Assembly: GCF_011064615.1 (NCBI RefSeq)
Contig: NZ_JAALJH010000034.1
Coordinates: 1 to 64,000, forward strand
From: Aquisphaera insulae
Lineage (GTDB): Bacteria; Planctomycetota; Planctomycetia; Isosphaerales; Isosphaeraceae
Direction of reading: 5' to 3'
DNA length: 64,000 nucleotides
The notes under the pieces are model-generated. The model was not told where the DNA came from. It made no database searches and saw nothing but the letters and a program-made list of their open reading frames with translations. The translations under genes and the position numbers were made by a program. Positions 29,501-38,600 of this stretch are shown here, in pieces (position 1 is the stretch's first letter; each line of letters begins with the position of its first letter).

Positions 29501-31449
29501 CCGCCGCCAACTACGACTTCGAGTTCGTCGACGGGACGCTGTCGGTGACCGCGCCACCGCTTCCACTGGTGACCATCGCTTCCGTCGTCGTCTCCCCGGC
29601 CTACGGCCAGGCCACCAGGCTCACGGCGAGCGTCGGCTCCTTGCCAGGCGGGCCGGTGCCGGGCGGCTCGATCCAGTTCGTCTTCGACGGCGTCAACCTG
29701 GGACCGCCCGTGGCCCTCGTCGCCGGCTCGGCCACGAGCATCGCCGTGGCGCCGCACTCCGCGGGGGATCATGCCATCGGCGCCGTCTACACCGGCAACA
29801 CCGCCTATGCCTCCGTCAAGGGGAGCGGGACGATGTCCGTGGCGAAGGCCCAGCTCACGGTCATCGCCGAGGATCAGGCCCGATACCGTGGCTGGTCCAA
29901 TCCGACCTTCTCCGCCGCCATCACGGGCTTCGTCAACGGCGACTCCGCGAGCGTTGTCTCCGGCATCCCCTCCCTGACCACGACGGCCGCCGTCGCCAGC
30001 CCGGAGGGGTCCTATCCGATCACCGTGGGCGCGGGGACGCTCTCGGCGGCCAACTACGAGTTCGTCACATTCATCCCCGGCAAGCTCTCGGTGGTCGCGT
30101 CTCCCGCGCCCGCGTTGACCGTGACTCCCGGCACGTCATCGCCCGTCTACGGCCAGTCGCTCGCTTTCAGGGCGAGCCTGGGGGCCCTCCCCGGCGGGCC
30201 GGCTCCGACCGGGACGGTACAGTTCGTCGTCGACGGGGCGAATTACGGGGAGCCCATCCCCCTCGCCGGATCGACGGCCGACAGCCTCGCCTCGACCACC
30301 TTGCTGGCGGGCCGCCATTCCATCGGCGTGATCTACTCCGGAGACTCCGCCTATTCCGGGACGACGTCCGACCAGTCCGTCATCGTCGCCAGGGCTCGAC
30401 TCGTCGTGACGGCCGACTCGCAATCGCGGCCTCGGGGTGCGGGTAACCCCACGCTGACGGCCAGGATCGCGGGGTTCGTCAACGGCGAGTCGTCCGCGGT
30501 GGTCTCCGGAGCCCCCGTGCTGGCAACCGCCGCAACAGCGGCGAGCCCCGCAGGCACCTATCCGATCACCGTGGCCCGGGGGACCCTGGCGGCGGAGAAC
30601 TACGACTTCGCGCTCGTCGCCGGCAGCCTCATCGTGACCGCGCCCTCGGCGGCGGCCGTGTCCGTCGTCCCGAGCCTCACCTCGCCGACCTACGGCCAGG
30701 CCGTCGCCTTCACCGCCACCGTCGCCGATCTTTCCGGCGGGCCGGCGCCCGGCGGGACCGTGCAGTTCCTGGTGGACGGCGCGAACTTCGGGCCGGCGGT
30801 CGTCGTCGTCAACGGTGCCGCGACAAGCCCGGGGACGTCCGGACTCGTCGCGGGCAGCCACACCGTCGCCGCGGTCTACTCCGGCGACTCGGGGCACGAC
30901 GGCAACACGGCGAGCGCCAATCTGTCCGTGGCGAAGGCCCCCCTCACGGTCACGGCGGCGATGACGAAGGTCTACGGCGCCCCGATGCCCCCCCTGGCCG
31001 TGAGCTTCATCGGCCTGGTTAACGGCGACACGGCAAGCGACATCGCCGGCGCCCCGACGCTCGTCACGACCGCGACGGCGAAGAGCAATGCCGGCACCTA
31101 CCCCATCGTCGTCGGTCGTGGGACGCTGTCCGCGGCGAACTATGAGTTCCCTACGGTCATCGACGGCACGTTCACCGTTGCCAGGGCGCATCTCTACGTC
31201 ACGGCGGCGAACAAGGCCCGGAAGCAAGGGGCGGCGAATCCGAAGCTGACGTACAGCATCGGCGGGTTCGTCAACGGCGAGAGGTCGAAAGTCGTCCACG
31301 GCAAGCCAACACTCCGGACCACGGCCGTGAAGTCCAGCTCGCCGGGGATCTACGCGATCGTGGTCAACACGGGTTCCCTGACGGCGATCAATTACGACTT
31401 CGTGGGGATCAACGGCACGCTCACCGTCAAGCCGAAGGGGCGGCGCTGA
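26539..31449 (+). CDS. Surface protein with 12 NHL repeats, Ig-like and MBG-type repeats, N-terminal LEPR-like motif
   Basis: 1636 residues. The N-terminus is basic and carries SLEDRTLLS at about 35-43, matching the LEPR/LEDR-xLL motif known at the start of large planctomycete surface proteins in place of an ordinary signal peptide. One Ig-like domain follows, then 12 NHL repeats of about 56 residues (roughly 155-825), each with a core like AVDxxGNLYIADxxNNRIREV, enough for two six-bladed propellers. After these come four Ig-like (Big3-type, SPxYGQ) and five MBG-type domains (FVNGDSA, YPITV, AANYDF) in mostly alternating order. The C-terminus ends in a basic PKGRR. Likely role: adhesion or ligand display outside the cell. 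There is no catalytic motif. Confidence 0.88.
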   Translation: MFVISPPSSHRCPGFARYPHARRGRRRQTPLVDSLEDRTLLSLQPTLTTIIPPAVAPVYGQAITLTAAVASSAGVPTGGTVAFLDGGDVLGTAAVVDGTAALTTAALGVGSHTISATYTGDGTTFAGSATGGILAVAGTMFTSFRGDGGPATSASILRPSGVAVDSAGNLYIADMDNNRIREVIRATGQIITVAGNGGQVYYGEGGPATEASFGAPTGVALDADGNLYIASQSGNRILKVIRATGVIVTVAGDGRLGYPDDGDDGDGGLATSARLGWPAGVAVDAEGNVFIADTNNSRVRMVSKATGVITTVAGDGSSGYAGDGGPATASRVNAPQGVAVDADGNLYIADSDNDRIREVIRSTGIITTIVGDGNPGSGGDGGLAAEARVYRPCGVMVDSQGDLFIVDSGSSRIRQVSKSTGLITTAAGSTFGYSGDAGPATAARLNLPNAVAVDALGNLFIADTNNNRIREVVKVTGRIDTVAGDGTFGFGGEGGPATEARFYNPTSVAVDPAGNLYIADTNNHRIREVVKATGIIVTIAGTGTAGYGGDGGPATAARLSRPSSITLDAQGNVYFVDQDNNRVRKVVRATGAIVTVAGDGLPGYGGDGGSATAARLSQPEGLAVDVDGNLYIADQGNNRIRKVIKDTGIIITVAGDGTEGNSGDGGPATAAKLHGPAGLALDAAGNLFFADRGNFTVRELIRSSGKIVTVAGNGTYGYAGDGGPAVAAGFIWPSTLAFDVAGNLLIGDAYNMRVRLVDRSTGLISTVVGYGIGGQAGEGGPAVAAQFNGISSLAIDAAGNLFIADPGNAIIREVSAPVTLVVSPSAPSVLLSASTESPTFGQSVTFTAMVSSSFGDAAATGTVQFAVDGATFGPAVALVGGSATSLALSSLTAGDHVVTVRYSGDANVLSAVASIPGFAVAKAHLRVKAEDQLRPRGWADPTFTASITGLVNGDSAEVVAGSPALSTTATVSSPIGAYPITVKAGTLSAANYDFEFVDGTLSVTAPPLPLVTIASVVVSPAYGQATRLTASVGSLPGGPVPGGSIQFVFDGVNLGPPVALVAGSATSIAVAPHSAGDHAIGAVYTGNTAYASVKGSGTMSVAKAQLTVIAEDQARYRGWSNPTFSAAITGFVNGDSASVVSGIPSLTTTAAVASPEGSYPITVGAGTLSAANYEFVTFIPGKLSVVASPAPALTVTPGTSSPVYGQSLAFRASLGALPGGPAPTGTVQFVVDGANYGEPIPLAGSTADSLASTTLLAGRHSIGVIYSGDSAYSGTTSDQSVIVARARLVVTADSQSRPRGAGNPTLTARIAGFVNGESSAVVSGAPVLATAATAASPAGTYPITVARGTLAAENYDFALVAGSLIVTAPSAAAVSVVPSLTSPTYGQAVAFTATVADLSGGPAPGGTVQFLVDGANFGPAVVVVNGAATSPGTSGLVAGSHTVAAVYSGDSGHDGNTASANLSVAKAPLTVTAAMTKVYGAPMPPLAVSFIGLVNGDTASDIAGAPTLVTTATAKSNAGTYPIVVGRGTLSAANYEFPTVIDGTFTVARAHLYVTAANKARKQGAANPKLTYSIGGFVNGERSKVVHGKPTLRTTAVKSSSPGIYAIVVNTGSLTAINYDFVGINGTLTVKPKGRR

Positions 31450-31640
31450 GGGTCCTCGGCGCCGGCCGCCTCGAGCCGGGTTCGCCCTGCGCGGTCGGTC
31501 CCGGCTTCAGTCCCCTGGGCAAGGCGTGGCCGGGGCCCTAAGATGTGAGGGGTCCTGGAGGCGTCATCAAGCGGGCGCGAGGCGAAGTGCCGGCTACGGA
31601 GGTCGGGCCGCTGCCGGGCTTCGTGGTGGAGCAGATTCTC

Positions 31641-33239
31641 ATGGCTCATCATTCATCTCCTCGTGGCGGAGGTCGCGGCCCCTCGAAGAAGGGCCCGAGG
31701 CCCGGCGGCAACCCAGGCGGCGGACCGCCTCGGAAGTTCGAGGGCAAGCGCCCCGCGCCGGGCGGTCCCGGCGGCTCGCGCAAGCCCGGCCCCGGCGGCC
31801 CGCACAAGCCCGACCCCGGCGGCCCGCGCAAGCCCGGTCCCGGCGGGCCAGGGGCGAAACCTCGCCCCGCGCTCAAGGATGTGACGAAGTCCCAGGCCCC
31901 GCATGAGACCCGGGGACCGGAATCGGGGAAGCCGGAGCGGCTCCAGAAGGTGCTCGCGCACGCCGGCCTCGGGTCGAGGCGGGAGTGCGAGGAGTACATC
32001 CTCCAGGGGCGGGTCACCATCGACGGACAGGTGGCGAAGGAGCTCGGCACGAAGGTCGATCTCGAGAGTCAGGCCGTGGCGGTGGACGGCGAGCGGATCA
32101 AGCTCGAGCGGATGGTCTATTTCGCCGTCAACAAACCGAAGGGCTACGTCTCCACGAACTCGGACCCTGCCGGTCGCCCGCGCGTGATCGACCTGCTGCC
32201 GGAGGTCCTGGAGCGGGTCTACTCGGTCGGTCGGCTCGACGAGGACAGCACCGGGCTGATGATCCTCACCAACGACGGCGAGCTCGCCAACCGCCTGGCC
32301 CATCCCAAGTTCGGCGTGGAGAAGACTTACCGGGCCCTGATCGCCGGATCGCCCGGCCGCGAGCTCCTCGACAGGCTGACGGAGGGGATCTGGCTGTCCG
32401 ACGGCAAGGTGCGCGCCAAGCGAGCGAAGATCGTCGGCTCGCAGGGCGAGGCCACCTTGCTGGAGCTGGTCCTGGCCGAGGGCAAGAATCGCGAGGTCCG
32501 CCGGATGCTCGCAAAGCTCGGGCACAAGGTGATGCGGCTCAACCGCGTGGCGATCGGCCCTGTCGTCCTGAAGGGGCTGCCGATCGGCGAGCATCGTCCC
32601 CTTTCGCGGACCGAGATCGATCTGCTGCGGAAGGTCGCCGCCGGCATCGAGGTCGCCCCGCCCCGATTCTCCGATACGGGGGGCGGCCATCGCCCCGGTC
32701 GTGGAACGAAGCTCGTCGAGGGCCCCAGAGCCCGACGCGAAGCTCCCGCGCCGCCACCTCGCTCCGGTCGTCCCGGAAGACCCGGACCCGCGGCTCCCGG
32801 GAACAAGGCGATGCCGGGCAAGCCGGCCATGCCGGGGACGAAGCCCATGCCGGGGGCGAAGTCCATGCCGGGGGCGAAGCCCATGCCCGGTTCACTTGCG
32901 GCGAAGCGACCCCCGATCGCCGCCGAGGGCAACCCCGGAGCGCCGAAGCGGCCGCGGATGCCTGGCCCCGTGGGGGGGACTCCCAGACCTCCCCTCTCTG
33001 GCGGGGCCGGTGGTCCGGCGAGCCGCAAGCCGGGACCGGCCAGGCCGGCCCCGAGAAAGGCCGCTGAGCCGGTGGCTGAGGGACCTCCCCCCAGGCGGAT
33101 CATCGGCCTCGATCCGAAGGTTGCGGCCGAGGCCGGACTGGGGCTTTCGGGCAAGCCGCCGCGGAAACGTCCGACGATCAAGCGCAAGCCACCGCGGCGG
33201 GCTTCCGGAATCCGCCGGCCTGGAGAAGGTGAAGGATGA
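31641..33239 (+). CDS. 16S/23S rRNA pseudouridine synthase, RsuA/RluB family, with low-complexity extensions
   Basis: 532 residues; the start at 31641 has a GGTGGAG ribosome site, and longer frames lack one. Residues 1-90 are Gly/Pro/Lys/Arg-rich (PGGPRKPGPGGP-like repeats). An S4 RNA-binding domain (about 95-150, RLQKVLAHAGLGSRRECEEY) and the RsuA/RluB catalytic domain follow, with the motif GRLDEDSTGLMILTNDG; the catalytic Asp is D200. The last 170 residues are again basic and proline-rich, with tandem MPGxKPMPGAK units. The family isomerises a specific uridine in rRNA. The tails are typical of RNA-binding disorder and greatly exceed the usual 240-300 residues. Its stop overlaps the pyrK start. 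Confidence 0.9.
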   Translation: MAHHSSPRGGGRGPSKKGPRPGGNPGGGPPRKFEGKRPAPGGPGGSRKPGPGGPHKPDPGGPRKPGPGGPGAKPRPALKDVTKSQAPHETRGPESGKPERLQKVLAHAGLGSRRECEEYILQGRVTIDGQVAKELGTKVDLESQAVAVDGERIKLERMVYFAVNKPKGYVSTNSDPAGRPRVIDLLPEVLERVYSVGRLDEDSTGLMILTNDGELANRLAHPKFGVEKTYRALIAGSPGRELLDRLTEGIWLSDGKVRAKRAKIVGSQGEATLLELVLAEGKNREVRRMLAKLGHKVMRLNRVAIGPVVLKGLPIGEHRPLSRTEIDLLRKVAAGIEVAPPRFSDTGGGHRPGRGTKLVEGPRARREAPAPPPRSGRPGRPGPAAPGNKAMPGKPAMPGTKPMPGAKSMPGAKPMPGSLAAKRPPIAAEGNPGAPKRPRMPGPVGGTPRPPLSGGAGGPASRKPGPARPAPRKAAEPVAEGPPPRRIIGLDPKVAAEAGLGLSGKPPRKRPTIKRKPPRRASGIRRPGEGEG

Positions 33240-34198
33240 GCGGCATTCCCGAAGGAGCGCACGAAGCGGACGATCAACCCGCGTGCTCCGGTCCCCGAGG
33301 GGGGGGATACTCACCGGCGGCGACTCCGGAGTCATCATGGCGGCGCTGGGCTGTCGTGATGGAGAATGTCCCGATCGCGCGCGACACATATCGCCTGCGA
33401 CTGGCGGAGCCGTCGATCGCGAGCGCGATCCGGCCGGGCCAGTTCCTCATGGTTCGGCCGGGGCCCGAAGGGGCTTCCGACCCCCTGCTTGGCCGTCCCT
33501 TCGCCCTCTACGACGTGGTGCTCGACGGCGCCGGAGTGCCCGCCGCGGTGGACATCGTCTACCTCGTCATCGGTCGCGGCACCTCGGCACTCGCGAGCCG
33601 CCGGCCGGGCGAACGGCTCTCGGTCTGGGGGCCGCTCGGCAACGGCTTCGGCCCTCCGCCTGGCGGCGAAGGCGGCGTCATCTTCGTGGCCGGCGGGATC
33701 GGCCAGACCCCCTTCCTCGCGCTCGGCCGATCCTGGATGGGCCGCCAGGCGTACGGCGGCGAGCGAACCGATCCCCCCCTGCCCGCCTCGCCCGTGATGC
33801 TTTACGGCGTCCGGAACGCCGGCCTGCTTGCGGGCGTGGACGACTTCCGCGCGGCGGGGATCACCGTAGAGATCGCCACCGACGACGGCTCGGCCGGACA
33901 TCATGGTTTCGTCACGGGGCTGCTGGGCCGTCGCCTGGAGCGGGGCGAGCAGCCCTCTCGCGTGATCGGCTGCGGGCCGGCCCCGATGCTCGCGGCCCTG
34001 ACGCGGCTGACGGCGCGATACCGAGTCTCCTGCGAGGTCTCGCTCGAGAATCACATGGCCTGCGGCTTCGGCGCCTGCTTCAGTTGCGTCGCACCGATCC
34101 TCCAGTCCGATGGTTCCACGGACCTTCGCCGCGTCTGCGTCGAGGGCCCGGTCTTCCCCGCGGAAGCCGTGGACTGGTCCGGGATCTCCGGGCACTGA
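33236..34198 (+). CDS. pyrK: Dihydroorotate dehydrogenase electron-transfer subunit
   Basis: 320 residues. It has a ferredoxin-reductase-like fold: FAD-binding region with GQFLMVRP and RPFALYDV, NAD-binding region with FVAGGIGQTPF, and a C-terminal 2Fe-2S site of the PyrK spacing (C276-x4-C281-x2-C284-x16-C301, around MACGFGACFSC). PyrK passes electrons from the type 1B dihydroorotate dehydrogenase PyrD to NAD+ in pyrimidine synthesis. No pyrD is in the window. The start overlaps the upstream stop (ATGA) with GGAGAAGGTGAAGG ahead, so the genes are translationally coupled. This start adds about 40 unusual residues before the conserved domain; an ATG at 33360 is an alternative. Confidence 0.88.
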   Translation: MSGIPEGAHEADDQPACSGPRGGGYSPAATPESSWRRWAVVMENVPIARDTYRLRLAEPSIASAIRPGQFLMVRPGPEGASDPLLGRPFALYDVVLDGAGVPAAVDIVYLVIGRGTSALASRRPGERLSVWGPLGNGFGPPPGGEGGVIFVAGGIGQTPFLALGRSWMGRQAYGGERTDPPLPASPVMLYGVRNAGLLAGVDDFRAAGITVEIATDDGSAGHHGFVTGLLGRRLERGEQPSRVIGCGPAPMLAALTRLTARYRVSCEVSLENHMACGFGACFSCVAPILQSDGSTDLRRVCVEGPVFPAEAVDWSGISGH

Positions 34199-34221
34199 GG
34201 AAAGCGAATCGTCTCCGTGAA

Positions 34222-35004
34222 TCACCTGCGGGCGCGGGTCTGCTGGGCGCGGATGAGGTCGCGGATCCTTGCCGCCTGCTCGTAGTCCTCGCGGGCAACG
34301 GCCTCATCGAGCTGCTCGCGGAGGGTCTTCTCGACGGCGTAGTTCCTGCGGATTTCCTGTTCGAAGTGGCGAAGCTGGTCGAGCAGCGAAGGGTTGGGCG
34401 ACTCGCCGGTTTCGCCCTCGCGGGCGTCCCACCAGGTGCGCTGGTGGGCGGAGATTTTCTCCATGCCGTCCCGGAGGGCGTCGATGGCCTCTTCGGGGTG
34501 GCGTTTCTCGATGGCGATCAGGGCCTGCGCCTGGCTGCGGTGGAACTGGACGAGGCCGCGGAACTGCTCGTGCGAGGCGATGTACTCGTCGTCATTGCCG
34601 TGGCGCTTGACGAAGTCCATCAGGGCCAGGGTATGGTCGGCGTCGAGGAGGGCCTTGTCGTAGCGGCGGAGGGAGAGCCAGGCCATGCGGCGGTGGTAAT
34701 ACTGGAGGAACTCGCGATCGGCGTCGGCGCAGTGCTCCTGGTCCATCGTCCACGGGGGGGCCTTGCCGCCCGGCGCCTGGCCGCGACTGGCGGCACAGTA
34801 GCGTAGGTAGTCAAGGTAGGTGGCGAAACCATGCGGCCGCGAGCCATCCGGCCTCCCGGAGATCTCGAGCTGAAGGACGCCGAGCTCGATCCGAATCTGG
34901 AGGACGCTGCGGCCATCGCGAGCGCGGACCTCGCGTGCGAGGACCTCTCCCGGCTCGGGATCGTAGGGCCATCCCTGGATCACGTCATCCAAATCCCGCC
35001 GCAT
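34222..35004 (-). CDS. UVR-motif protein (UvrB/UvrC interaction motif)
   Basis: 260 residues. The C-terminus (about 222-256, LREQLDEAVAREDYEQAARI) is a UVR motif, the short helical hairpin by which UvrB and UvrC bind each other and which is also found in McsA/ClpC-type adaptors. The N-terminal part binds nothing recognisable: about 65 residues of beta-type sequence (LQIRIELGVLQLEISGRPDG), then a long helical region with a tetratricopeptide-like stretch (YHRRMAWLSLRRYDKALLDA). The protein is not a nuclease. A stress or protein-quality role is possible but unproven. It converges with pyrK. Confidence 0.75.
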   Translation of the reverse strand: MRRDLDDVIQGWPYDPEPGEVLAREVRARDGRSVLQIRIELGVLQLEISGRPDGSRPHGFATYLDYLRYCAASRGQAPGGKAPPWTMDQEHCADADREFLQYYHRRMAWLSLRRYDKALLDADHTLALMDFVKRHGNDDEYIASHEQFRGLVQFHRSQAQALIAIEKRHPEEAIDALRDGMEKISAHQRTWWDAREGETGESPNPSLLDQLRHFEQEIRRNYAVEKTLREQLDEAVAREDYEQAARIRDLIRAQQTRARR

Positions 35005-35501
35005 GGAAGACCCCCGCGCGCCGAAAGAGAGTGTCCAGGGAACCGAACAGGCCCGGGAAATCGATCACTGCCGGCTCGGACCTCGATGGGTCACCGGCGG
35101 GGACATCTGGAGGAACACGCCGCGGGCCCCGGCATTTGCTTGAAGGTGAAGCGTGCAGGGATCCGCGGATCTAGACGGCAATCCTGGCTCCGACCTCGAT
35201 GCTCACGAAAGGATTATAGCCGCCGCCCTGCCGGGATCCCACCTCACCCGTCAGGTCGCCTCTCAAAACCTTCATCATGTCACGAGCAAGCAACATGTCG
35301 GTTGCCTTGCCTCCTCCCGGCAGGATCATCAGCAACGCCTCGGCTTCCCCACAGCTCCGGTCCAGAAATGCCGCTCATCGCCCCGGTCCGCCGAGGGCAC
35401 TGGTTTGACCCCCTTGAAAATCCGCCCGCCGTCTGCAACAATACCTTCCTGCCAAGTGGAATCGGGTCTTCACCCGTGGCGTGAGAAACGCACTCCACCC
35501 C
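35005..35501. other. Intergenic region between the UVR gene and tRNA-Lys
   Basis: A 497-bp stretch. Apart from the promoter-like boxes at 35414-35442 for the tRNA, I see no coding frame with credible composition, no RNA gene and no repeats. Confidence 0.5.
35414..35442 (+). promoter_or_regulatory. Sigma-70-like promoter for tRNA-Lys
   Basis: TTGAAA (35414-35419), a 17-bp spacer and AACAAT (35437-35442) lie 60 bp before the tRNA gene. Spacing is ideal; the -10 box is a four-of-six match to TATAAT. Confidence 0.5.
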
Positions 35502-35574
<73 letters not shown>

Positions 35575-35592
35575 CTTCTCCTTCCTTGCATC

Positions 35593-35613
35593 ACCCGCAA
35601 ACTCGCGGGTTTC
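35593..35613 (+). terminator. Stem-loop between tRNA-Lys and the ankyrin gene
   Basis: ACCCGC-aaactc-GCGGGT followed by TTC. It is 18 bp after the tRNA and just past the stop of the convergent ankyrin gene, so it could serve both. The stem is 6 bp and the T-run is short. Confidence 0.5.
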
Positions 35614-35617
35614 GCTC

Positions 35618-38600
35618 TCACTCCCAGTAGAACCCAATTCGGGCGTGCGAGCCGAAGTACTCCATCAGTTCCTCCTCCTCCGGATACTCCGAGAGGCCGG
35701 TGACGCCAAGGGTCATTCGGATGGTGAGCAGCCGGCGGACCAGCTCGGCCGGGTCCGCAATCGGCGTGGTGAATTCCAGCTCCAGCCAGTGGGACGAGCA
35801 ACCGATCAGGCGGAAGGGGAAGTCTGCCTCAAGGGACCTGAGGTCGCGGATCGTGAAGGCGGGACAGACCCAACCGAAGTCTGTCCCCGGCGCGCAGAGC
35901 GCGGCGATCGCGACATAGGGATCGTCTGTGGGTAGCAGGCCGATTTTCTGGGTGTCTCCATCGAAATCGAAGCCGCCGAAGGAGTCATCATCCCGGGTCA
36001 TGCGGTACGCTTCGGTCCGGACGGGGAAGACGCCCCGCCGTCGCCAGTTCTCCTGATCGGCCAGGATCGCCTCGGACACCGCGCGGGTCGTCTCGAACTG
36101 AGCACCGATCGTCGGCCCGAGCGGGAACCGGCCAAGACGGTCCGGGTTGCGGAAGTCGCGGCTCGAAGGGTGACCGATCAAGGGCTGCGACTCGACGTCA
36201 TAATGAGCGGCGAAGGCCCCGGCCTGGGACAGGAACTCCGGCGATCGCGCCGCGCGGGAGAGCTCCCTGGCCTTCAGGTAGGCGGCGCTCACCTCGTCGC
36301 CCCCCGCGCCGGCCGCGAGCAGGATTTCGGCAATCTCCGGTTCGTGCACGTCGAGCGCGTACCAGAGCGGCTGACTGCCATCGTCATCCGCCAGATTGAC
36401 GTCCGCGCCGGCATCGATGAGGGCTCGAATCATCGCCAGCGGAACCTTCCTGGCGAGGGACTCGTCCTCCGCGTCCGCTCCCGCCGGGACGGCATCCGAG
36501 GCGTTATCGATGACGACGAGCAGGGGCGTCCGCCGCTCATCGCTGCGGTGCGTCGGGGCCCCGGCATCGGGGTCAGCCCCGGCGGCGAGGAGGAGACGAA
36601 CGAACTCGAGCCGGTTCGCCTCGATCGCGGCCATCAGCGGCGTGAGGTCGTCAGCGTCGCGCTTGTTGGGATCGGCGCCAGCGGCAAGCAGCATCTCCAC
36701 AGCCTGGGTGTATCCTTGCTCCACGGCGATCAGGAGCGGCGTCTTCCCGCCCGAGAGCCGCGCATTCACGTCTGCTCCGGCGTCCACAAGCGTCCGGATC
36801 GCGTCGACGTCGCCCGCCTCGACGGCCTTACAGAGTCGCCCGGTCAGGGACTTGCCGGGGCGAGGACGATCGGCGGCCTGGGCATGAAGTTCCCGGGCGA
36901 GCGTCTCGTGGCGGCCCCGGCGCGCGAGGTCCTCGGGCGTCAGGCCGTCGGCGTCCTCGGCCAGGACGTCGGCTCCGGCGGCGATCAGGAGGCGGGCCGC
37001 ACCCGTCCGACCCGCGTGCGCGGCCCAGTGCAGGGCCGTGCGGCTATCCCGATCGTCGCGGGCGTCCACCTTCGCACCGGCCTCCAGCAGGACACGGACG
37101 ATGTCCTCGCGTGCCTCCTCGGCCGCGTGCATCAGGGCGGTTCGACCGCCGGCCTCGTCGCGGGCCTCGAGATCGGCGCCGTGGGCGATCAGGATGCGGA
37201 CCATCTCGAGGCCGTGAGCCCAGGCTCGGGTCTGGAAATCAGGATTTCTCGTCCAGGTCCAATGCGATTTCAAACCCTGGCCGGAAAGGGTGATGAGCGC
37301 CGTCTCGCGCTTCGACGCGTCGCCGATTCGACCATCCGGATCGGCGCCTCGTTCCAGCAGCAAACGGAGGACATCCGGGCCGCCGGAGAAGATCCCGGAC
37401 CGGATGCTCGGCCCCTGCGGGCGGGTTGCGTTGAGATCCGCGCCGGCGTCCAGGAGGAGCCGGACCATCTCGATGCCTGATTCACAGGCCCATTCCAGCG
37501 GCGACAGGTCGCTCGAGTCGTGACGCGATGGGTCAACACCGGCCTCCAGAAGATGCCGCACGAGGTCGATCTTCTTGGAGAAGACCGCGCTCCCCAGCGT
37601 CTTCGGCTCCGGCTCGATGTTCCGGACTTTCAGGGCGTCGAGCAGGACGATCGCGGTCTCGACGTGTCCATGCAGGGCCGCGTTGGTGAGATCCCGTGGC
37701 CTGGGTGTGGCGCCGGCGTCCAGGAGCGCGCGGACGCAGTCGGGGTTGCCTCCCTGGGCCGCGAGCTCGAGCGGTGTCTGGCGATTGTGATCCTTGAGGT
37801 CCACCCTCGCCCCGGCCGCGATCAGGTCGCGGACGATGTCGGCGTGACCGGCTTCGGCCGCGCGGAAGATCGGGGTCTGGCCGTTGGGGTCGGCTTCCTC
37901 GACGTTCGCACCGGCGGTCAGCAGGCTCTGGACGAGCTCGCGTGGCCCTTTCTCCGCGGCCACGCCCAGGGGGATCGTCTCCTTCCGGCCCAGCCGGGAG
38001 CCTGCCGTGCCCTCGGTGGACGCCCCTGCTGCCAGGAGGACGGCGGCGATCGACTCGTGCCCGCGCTCGATCGCCAGGGCGAGAGCCGATCGACCGGCGT
38101 CGCCGAATGTACCAGGGCCACGGTCCCTGCTCGGGTCGAAGTCGCCGAAGTTATCTCGCAGCTCGCAGCGAAGAAGGTAGTGATACTTGAATGTGTCAGG
38201 AATGGTCGCTCGCGGGTCGGCACCCGCTGCCAGCGAGGCCCGGACGGCCAGCTCATCGCCGCGTCGAACGGCCGCGATCAGCTCGTAAGCGCGGAGGACC
38301 GGAATCTCGTCCTCGGTCGGGGGAGCGGCCGATCGCAGGAGGTCCGCCGCCTTGACGTCTCCGGTCGCCAGGGCGAGAGCCAGCGGCGTGAAGCCGAGCG
38401 AGTCCTGCCATTGTGGATCGGCACCCGCCGCGAGCAGGTCGGCGACGCATTCGGGCTCCTCGCGGCAGGCCGCTAGGTGCAACGCGGTCGCTCCTTGAGG
38501 GAGGGCTTGGGGGCCGAAACCCTCGCTGCGCTTGCCACCCGTGAGGGCCCGATTCAGATCGACGCCGGCCGCGAGGAGATGCCGCAGGGCGGCACGATCG

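Noticed and set aside
32701-34806. A 701-codon plus frame crossing the pseudouridine synthase and pyrK
   Set aside because: It is out of frame with two well-supported genes and reads as low-complexity Arg/Pro.
34831-35484. A 217-codon plus frame in the gap before tRNA-Lys
   Set aside because: It overlaps the UVR gene antisense, lacks a ribosome site and runs into the region holding the tRNA promoter.
36170-37480. Plus-strand frames over the ankyrin gene (up to 436 codons)
   Set aside because: They are shadows of the repeated ankyrin codons, without a ribosome site or recognisable domain.
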